Part shown: piece after piece, positions 58,127 to 64,000 of the stretch
Position numbering within the stretch: position 1 is the stretch's first letter
Layout: every line of letters starts with the position of its first letter
DNA from: Raphanus sativus
Lineage: Eukaryota > Streptophyta > Magnoliopsida > Brassicales > Brassicaceae
Assembly (NCBI RefSeq): GCF_000801105.2
Contig: NC_079519.1
Span: forward strand, 6,694,668 to 6,758,667
Reading direction: 5' to 3'
DNA length: 64,000 bases
Notes under the pieces: model-generated
The model's input: the letters and a program-made list of their open reading frames with translations, nothing else
The model's database searches: none
What the model was told of the DNA's origin: nothing
Program-made: the position numbers and the translations under genes

Positions 58127-58613
58127 TGTGAAGAGTTTATGGACTTAAGCCTCTTCCTCTTAATGTTATGGGCCAAGTCATATGCAGGCCCACTCCAGCA
58201 GTCTTAACCTAGTCACACACACAACATATATAAGCTGAAGTTAGTGTTGTGATGAGATTAACGTAAGTACAAGGCAACAAAGGTTTACGGCAAGAAGAAT
58301 CAAATCATCTGGTGAACAGCAAGAGGCAACAATACAAGATCAATCACTTAGGCTTAAGCATATTGTATCTAAGGCTATTGTTGGTTTCCTCTAGCTAGGA
58401 GTATTTGGTTCTTTGTAAACAATTACCTAGCACACTAATTTGGTGTTGCTAGTGTCTCTTTGATCTAGTGGATTTTGGGAGCAGGAGTTCTCCCACGAGA
58501 CGTACCGCGCCGAGGGCCGGGAACTCGTTAAATTGGTTGTGTCATTTACTTTCAGTTTGAACCTAGATCTAAGCTAACTTGAATCTTAAGTAACCTAACC
58601 TATAATCTTTACA
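58127..58613 (+). repeat. Copia 5' LTR, copy 2
   Basis: TGTGAAGAG...CTTTACA, 487 bp. Imperfect inverted ends TGTGAAG/CTTTACA. Candidate TATA box TATATAAG at 58227-58234. Confidence 0.92.
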
Positions 58614-58615
58614 AG

Positions 58616-58627
58616 TGGTATCAGAGC
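58616..58627 (+). promoter_or_regulatory. Copia primer-binding site, copy 2
   Basis: TGGTATCAGAGC, the tRNA-Met-complementary site that primes minus-strand synthesis. Confidence 0.92.
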
Positions 58628-58692
58628 TTCCGGTTCTACACAGTAAGGTTACTTAGGAGAGAGAGAGAAGGTAATACTGAGTACCTGACTCT

Positions 58693-61600
58693 ATGGTGAA
58701 GTCGAAGGACCGTGTCGAGATCGACAGGTTCGAAGGTGATGGGGACTTCGCCTTATGGAAAGTTAGGATGCTTGCTCACTTCGGAGTGCTCGGTTTGAAA
58801 GTGATTCTCACCGACGAGAAGCTCTTGAAGGATGATTCTGATTCAAAGGATGAGCCTGAGTCTGCCATGAAAGACACCGGAAAGGGACTGGCTGGTATTG
58901 TTAAATCTGCACCTGCAATGGATCCAGCCAAATTCGAAAAATCAGAGAAAGCTAAGGATTTGATTGTGCTCAACGTTGGGAATAAAGTCCTAAGGAAAAT
59001 CCAACACTGTGAGACTGCTGCTGAAATGTGGAGCACATTAAACAAGCTTTACACAGAAACCTCTCTACCGAACAGGATTTACCTACAACTCAGGTTCTAC
59101 ACTTTCAAGATGAATGATTCAAAATCTATTGATGAAAACGTAGATGAGTTCCTAAAGCTAGTTGCAGACCTGAGTAATCTACAAGTCGAAGTATCAGAAG
59201 AAGTCCAGGCAATTTTACTGCTAAGTTCACTACCTAACAAGTATGATCAACTCAAGGAGACTCTAAAGTATGGAAGAGATACACTGAGCCTAGCTGAGGT
59301 TACTGGGGCCGCTAGGTCCAAAGAAAGAGAGTTGATTGAGAGTGGAAAATTTACCAGGTCTGGTGGAGAGGGACTGATGGTCGAGAGAGGAAGATCAGAT
59401 CATCGCCGGGGTAAAGGAAATGGAAAAACCTCACATGGAAGATCCAACAGCAGATATGGGCGCTCGAAGTCACGCCCCAGAAACAACAAAAACTCAAAGG
59501 GGTGTTTCATTTGCGGTAAGGAGGGCCACTGGAAGCGAGAGTGCCCTGACAAGAAGCCATTTAAAGCACAGGATTCAGCTAATGTAGTAGCAGAGTCTAA
59601 GGAGCCACTGATACTTACCGTAAGCGCACAATATGCCAAGGATGAATGGGTAATGGACTCTGGTTGCTCCTTCCATATTACACCTGATAAAAGCTTTCTG
59701 TTTGACCTGGAAGAATTCAAAGGAGGAAAAGTGTTAATGGCAAATAACACACACTGCAACATTCAAGGAATTGGAAAGATTAAAATTCTAAATGAAGATG
59801 GTTCTACTGTGATCTTAACAGGCGTGAGATATATGCCTGACATGAGTAGAAATTTAATCTCTTATGGAATGTTGGAAACATCAGGATGTAGATATGAAGG
59901 CAAAGACCTTATGGTTAACTTCTACAAAGGTGACAAGCCGGTTATCTCAGGAAAATACAACCAGGGACTATACTATCTACAGGGAACAGTGTCCAGAGGA
60001 GAGGCTAATCTAACGAGGGTTGAGAGGAATATGACTAATATTTGGCACTCACGCCTCGGTCATATGAGTCTCAAGAATATGTCTGAACTTGTCAAGAGGG
60101 GTTTCATTGTCGACAAGGAGGTAAAGGAGTTGGATTTCTGTGAACATTGCATTATTGGGAAGTCACACAAGCAGAGCTTTCCTAAGGCTAAACATGTGAC
60201 TAAAGGAATTCTAGATTACATTCATTCTGATCTCTGGGGATCTCCATCCACACCAGATAGCCTGGCTGGGGCTAAGTATTTCGTCACATTCATTGATGAC
60301 TATTCAAAGAAAGTATGGATATATTTCTTGAAGACTAAAGATGAAATATTTTCTAAGTTCAGAGAGTGGAAAGCAGAGGTGGAGACAAAGACAGAAAAGA
60401 AAATCAAATGTTTAAGGACAGACAATGGCTTAGAGTTCTGTAATAAACAGTTTGATAGCTACTGCAAACAGGCTGGTATTAAACGCCACAGGACCTGTAC
60501 ATATACTCCGCAGCAGAATGGGGTTTCAGAAAGGATGAATAGAACTATTATGGATAAGGTAAGATGCATGCTAGCTGAATCTGGTCTAGATCAAAGCTTT
60601 TGGGCAGAAGCTGCATCGACTGCCATCTACCTAATCAATAGATCACCTAACTCAACATTGGAGTTCAAAATGCCTGAGGAAGTATGGTCGGGTTCAAAAC
60701 CAGAGTTGGGGCATCTCAGGACGTTTGGATGCTCAGCTTATGTCCATGTGACAGAGGAGAAAACAGGACCCAGAGCCATAAAAGGAGTGTTTGTAGGATA
60801 TCCTATGGACACTAAAGGATACCGAGTATGGATAGAAGATGAAGGAAGGTGCAGGACAAGCAGAAATGTTGTGTTTAATGAAGATGAACTATACAAGCAC
60901 ACTGTTGAGAAAAAGAAGGAAAGCACAGATGCAGCTAAAGGGAAGGAAAAACAGGTCGATAAGCGCTTGAAGAGAAAAGTATCATTTAGTGATGAATTGA
61001 TCAGGGGACCATCTTCGTCTTACTCCCCTGACACATCTGAGTCCAAAGATGCTCCTGATCAAGGTGGAGAAGATTCATCATCGGAAAGCTCAAATAGCTC
61101 TAATGATACTGAAACGCAACAAGAAGGGGAGAGTGAGAGTGGTGACACTGGAACTCTAGACTCATATGTCCTGGCACGAGATAGAGAGAGGAGACAAAAC
61201 GTGAGAGCACCATCTCGATACGAAGATGGCAACTTTGTAGCTTACGCGCTCAATGTTGTTCAAGATCTCGAGATTGAGGAGCCTAAGTCGTATGGCGAGG
61301 CTATGAGGAGCCCTCAACGAAAGTTATGGAAGAATGCTGCTGAAGAGGAGATGGACTCCCACAGGAAAAACAGAACATGGGATCTCATTGATAGGCCTGC
61401 TAAGGCTAAACTAGTTGGATGCAGATGGCTATTCAAGCTAAAGCCAGGGATTCCAGGAGTTGAGGATGAGCGCTACAAAGGAAGGTTAGTTGCTAAAGGA
61501 TATTCTCAGCAAGAAGGGATTGACTACAACGAAATATTCTCTCCAGTAGTTAAACATGTATCCATTAGACTCATGCTCAGCATTGTCGTAAATCTAGACC

Positions 61601-62838
61601 TAGAGCTAGAACAGATGGACGTAAAGACAGCATTCCTACATGGTAGTTTGGAGGAAAGGATTCTAATGGAACAGCCAGAAGGGTTTATAAGACCAGGAAC
61701 AGAGAACAAGGTATGCCTATTGAGAAAGTCTCTGTATGGCCTTAAACAATCTCCAAGGAGATGGAACCACCGGTTTAATAGCTTCATGAAGGACCAACTG
61801 TTTGAACGCAGCAGCAAGGATCTATGTGTTTACATGAGAGATATTCAAACAGATAAGGCCATCTACTTACTCCTATACGTCGATGATATGTTAATTGCCT
61901 CAGGAAACAAGAGAGTGATCAAAGACCTCAAGGAGAAATTGAGTGCTGAATTCGAGATGAAGGATATGGGAAAGGCTTCAAGGATCTTGGGCATGGACAT
62001 CATAAGAGATAGAGAGAAAGGAACACTGATTCTGTCTCAAGGGAAGTACATTCAAAAGGTCCTAAAGACGTTTGGAATGATGGATGCAAAGGCTGTTATA
62101 ACTCCTACTGCATCACACTTTAAGCTCAGAAGCCTAATGGACGATGAATTAAAGGAAGAGGCAGTACATATGGAAAGGATTCCGTATGCCAGTGCCGTGG
62201 GGAGCCTAATGTATGCTATGGTTGGCTCTAGACCTGATCTAGGTTTCGCAGTGGGATATGTATGTCGCTACATGAGCAAACCAGGAAGGGAACACTGGAA
62301 AGCAGTTCAGTGGATTCTACGGTACTTAAAAGGAGCTATGGAGTCTAACCTAACCTTCACGAAGCATTCTAAGATGTGTGTGGAAGGTTTCTCAGACTCA
62401 GATTATGCTACAGACAGAGATAGAAGCCGCTCAGTTACAGGTTATGCTTTCAAGTTTGGAGGCAACACTATTTCGTGGAAATCCTGTCTACAATCAGTAG
62501 TGGCCCTATCTACAACAGAAGCCGAATATATGGCTATGAATGAAGCAGCTAAAGAAGCAATGTGGCTAAAAGAAATATGCTCAGAGTTGGGGTTCAAACA
62601 ACAAGGTATTAAACTACACTGTGATTCTCAGAGTGCTCTAGCCCTAGCAAGAAACCCAGTCAATCACGAAAAGACCAAACACATAGCTACAAAGTTTAAC
62701 TTCATTCGGGATCTAGTGGAAGCAGGCGACATTGTGCTATGCAAGATTCATACAAATGTTAACCCTGCAGATTTCCTAACGAAGACAGTACCTGGTCAGA
62801 AGTTCCAGCTTTGCTGCGAGCTTTTGAACATCCACTGA
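58693..62838 (+). CDS. Copia gag-pol polyprotein, 1381 residues, intact
   Basis: Copia domain order (integrase before RT). Residues 1-~250: gag, UBN2-like. 271-285: zinc knuckle CFICGKEGHWKRECP (CX2CX4HX4C). 322-324: aspartic protease DSG in VMDSGCSFH. 452-486: integrase zinc site (H452, H457, C483, C486). 513, 577, 613: integrase DDE in SDLWG, RTDNG and SERMNR. ~740-830: acidic serine-rich linker. ~896-1140: reverse transcriptase with D976 and YVDD (1062-1065). ~1235-1340: RNase H with D1235, E1276 and D1311. All key residues are present. The length is close to Tnt1. The ATG follows the primer-binding site by about 65 bases. Expected products act in cytoplasmic virus-like particles and integrate cDNA. 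Whether it is transcribed is unknown. Confidence 0.96.
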   Translation: MVKSKDRVEIDRFEGDGDFALWKVRMLAHFGVLGLKVILTDEKLLKDDSDSKDEPESAMKDTGKGLAGIVKSAPAMDPAKFEKSEKAKDLIVLNVGNKVLRKIQHCETAAEMWSTLNKLYTETSLPNRIYLQLRFYTFKMNDSKSIDENVDEFLKLVADLSNLQVEVSEEVQAILLLSSLPNKYDQLKETLKYGRDTLSLAEVTGAARSKERELIESGKFTRSGGEGLMVERGRSDHRRGKGNGKTSHGRSNSRYGRSKSRPRNNKNSKGCFICGKEGHWKRECPDKKPFKAQDSANVVAESKEPLILTVSAQYAKDEWVMDSGCSFHITPDKSFLFDLEEFKGGKVLMANNTHCNIQGIGKIKILNEDGSTVILTGVRYMPDMSRNLISYGMLETSGCRYEGKDLMVNFYKGDKPVISGKYNQGLYYLQGTVSRGEANLTRVERNMTNIWHSRLGHMSLKNMSELVKRGFIVDKEVKELDFCEHCIIGKSHKQSFPKAKHVTKGILDYIHSDLWGSPSTPDSLAGAKYFVTFIDDYSKKVWIYFLKTKDEIFSKFREWKAEVETKTEKKIKCLRTDNGLEFCNKQFDSYCKQAGIKRHRTCTYTPQQNGVSERMNRTIMDKVRCMLAESGLDQSFWAEAASTAIYLINRSPNSTLEFKMPEEVWSGSKPELGHLRTFGCSAYVHVTEEKTGPRAIKGVFVGYPMDTKGYRVWIEDEGRCRTSRNVVFNEDELYKHTVEKKKESTDAAKGKEKQVDKRLKRKVSFSDELIRGPSSSYSPDTSESKDAPDQGGEDSSSESSNSSNDTETQQEGESESGDTGTLDSYVLARDRERRQNVRAPSRYEDGNFVAYALNVVQDLEIEEPKSYGEAMRSPQRKLWKNAAEEEMDSHRKNRTWDLIDRPAKAKLVGCRWLFKLKPGIPGVEDERYKGRLVAKGYSQQEGIDYNEIFSPVVKHVSIRLMLSIVVNLDLELEQMDVKTAFLHGSLEERILMEQPEGFIRPGTENKVCLLRKSLYGLKQSPRRWNHRFNSFMKDQLFERSSKDLCVYMRDIQTDKAIYLLLYVDDMLIASGNKRVIKDLKEKLSAEFEMKDMGKASRILGMDIIRDREKGTLILSQGKYIQKVLKTFGMMDAKAVITPTASHFKLRSLMDDELKEEAVHMERIPYASAVGSLMYAMVGSRPDLGFAVGYVCRYMSKPGREHWKAVQWILRYLKGAMESNLTFTKHSKMCVEGFSDSDYATDRDRSRSVTGYAFKFGGNTISWKSCLQSVVALSTTEAEYMAMNEAAKEAMWLKEICSELGFKQQGIKLHCDSQSALALARNPVNHEKTKHIATKFNFIRDLVEAGDIVLCKIHTNVNPADFLTKTVPGQKFQLCCELLNIH

Positions 62839-63885
62839 GAGGGCAGAAATGGCTCCAGGTGATCCCAACGTCATGATTCCACCTCGCATAACACAAGCAA
62901 CAAGTGAGTTAGTGGTTATGAAAGAGAATCAAAGAGGACATGTGTTACCATGACAGAGAAAGAAAGATATGGGATTACCTGGAGAGAAGTGAGAATCGAG
63001 AGGAGTGCTCGATTCAGGTGGAGGTTAAAGGGGCATCAGACAGTCATGGGTCTGAGAAACTAGACGACTCATAGTATTAAATGAGTCACAGGAGTGTTCG
63101 AAGTCTCGGACAGATCATCAACACACCTAAGAGACATTAACGCCTACAAAGAGTCACAAGAGATAAGTGCTCAGTGATTAACTCGAGTATATCACAAAGC
63201 ACAAGGAGATTTCTTGATGAATTACCTTAAAGCAGTTGAGGAGTGTGTACTACAGCTATCGGAGCTAGTGGAAGTCGGATAAATAAGAAAGCTTCAGACT
63301 TGAAGCAACAATCAACTCGTCACAAAGCTGAATCGATCCCCTGATAAAACCAGAAATAAAATCAGGAGGAAACAAATCGATGAAGCAAGCACACGAAGTA
63401 GTAAGCGATATTGAGTCTCACCGGGTTTACGAAAAAGGTGGAGCTTGATGAGGAAGCTCAAGAACGAGCACGAGTCATGTCGGTATCTCAATCGGAGTAG
63501 ATCACAGAGATGAGAGCCGAAGAGATGACATGCAAAGGAAAACAAGTAAACGGTTAGCACATGCTCAAGATAGATCGTCCCTGATCTCTTGCAGATGATC
63601 CTATTCCTTTAAATCACGAGAGGGAGTAGATGTACCTGGGAGATGGAGACGATGCGACGGAGCAACACCACGGTGGTGGAGCTAAATACATCTCTTTCAT
63701 AGAGAAGCAAGATGGAGCTTCAGTCAGACTCGTAGGCACGATTTCGCCGATGGGAAGACGAGGAAGAGAGAGATACTAGAGAGAGAGAGTGAAAGATCGA
63801 GATTGATCTATCTCTTTCGACAAAGAGACACGAGGAGAGTTGCTGAGTGAAAAGGTATTGGGCTTATGGGCTCAAGTCTAAAACT
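62839..63885 (+). other. Long non-coding tail between pol and 3' LTR
   Basis: About 1.05 kb, rich in A and G on the plus strand (many AGAGA, GAAG and CACAAG runs), with no sense frame of note. A minus-strand open frame at 63560-63312 has no recognised motif. Most copia elements have a much shorter interval here. It could be an untranslated region, a lost third gene, or captured DNA. Confidence 0.7.
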
Positions 63886-63895
63886 GGTGGAGATT
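63886..63895 (+). promoter_or_regulatory. Polypurine tract
   Basis: GGTGGAGATT directly before the 3' LTR TGTGAAG. It is the typical position and near-typical sequence for plus-strand priming in plant copia elements. Confidence 0.8.
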
Positions 63896-64000
63896 TGTGA
63901 AGAGTTTATGGACTTAAGCCTCTTCCTCTTAATGTTATGGGCCAAGTCATATGCAGGCCCACTCCAGCAGTCTTAACCTAGTCACACACACAACATATAT
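63896..64000 (+). repeat. Copia 3' LTR, first 105 bp
   Basis: Identical by eye to 58127-58231 over the whole visible length. The window ends inside the LTR, before the TATATAAG box is complete. Confidence 0.93.

Larger units (their letters stand above)
53082..62915 (+). repeat. Large direct repeat, copy 2
   Basis: Collinear counterpart of 39678-49499, with the same element order. The match stays visible to the position where copy 1 enters the gap (GTGAGTTAGTGGTTA). Whether homology extends further right cannot be seen. Confidence 0.92.
58127..64000 (+). mobile_element. Ty1/copia retrotransposon (Tork/Tnt1-like), apparently intact, 3' LTR truncated by window
   Basis: Complete order: 5' LTR, initiator-Met primer-binding site, single gag-pol frame, about 1.06 kb non-coding tail, purine-rich tract GGTGGAGATT, and the first 105 bp of the 3' LTR. 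Those 105 bp are identical to the 5' LTR as far as I can see. All hallmarks of an autonomous element are present, and the frame has no internal stop. Confidence 0.93.

Overview
The window looks like a transposon-rich, AT-rich euchromatic or pericentromeric stretch of a Brassicaceae genome, most likely Brassica or a close relative. The reasons are one clearly intact plant gene of the GLUTAMINE DUMPER family that closely resembles Arabidopsis GDU3, Helitron ends of the Brassicaceae type (5' TCTAT..., 3' hairpin plus CTAG), and plant Ty1/copia, L1-type LINE, hAT, Stowaway, PIF/Harbinger and Mutator-like elements. No bacterial, CRISPR, rRNA or convincing tRNA genes were seen. All comparisons were made by eye, so identities are qualitative.

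Left part (1-20 kb): intergenic DNA filled with small non-autonomous elements, several with a visible target-site duplication (TSD). These include hAT-like elements at 2268, 9813, 13653 and 17166, a Harbinger-like MITE at 2837, a Helitron at 4860-6473, a dead LINE at 6660-9345, a long-arm Mutator-like foldback element at 12125-13407, a Stowaway at 14743, and a tandem array of a roughly 0.9 kb unit (15.7-18.3 kb). Middle (19-36 kb): a decayed MATE transporter gene, possible exons of an unrecognised gene, a minus-strand copia-like LTR with decayed interior, a 4.3 kb region packed with degenerate GAAGACTTC motifs, and nested Harbinger MITEs.

The only gene I regard as functional host coding sequence is GDU3-like at 36489-36917. 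Just downstream lies a minus-strand Helitron (37175-38890) into which a hAT-like and a Harbinger-like MITE have inserted.

Right part (39.7-64 kb): a block of about 9.8 kb occurs twice in direct orientation (39678-49499 and 53082 to about 62915). Each copy holds a Helitron with a decayed RPA-like OB-fold gene and captured 4-coumarate-CoA-ligase-like exons, a second short Helitron, and a Tork/Tnt1-like Ty1/copia element. The second copia element has an unbroken 1381-residue gag-pol frame. The first is broken by many homopolymer-length differences that accumulate towards a 100-base N gap (49500-49599). The left edge of homology falls exactly on the Helitron 5' end. Substitutions are concentrated in the first part of that Helitron, which suggests unequal recombination between two Helitrons. 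A decayed copia element of another family, with one 222 bp LTR, separates the two blocks.

I found no convincing novel biological system. The most useful observations are the structure and reliability of the 10 kb duplication, the gene-capturing Helitron, the apparently young copia element, the foldback element with tRNA-like promoter boxes, and the unexplained GAAGACTTC-rich region.
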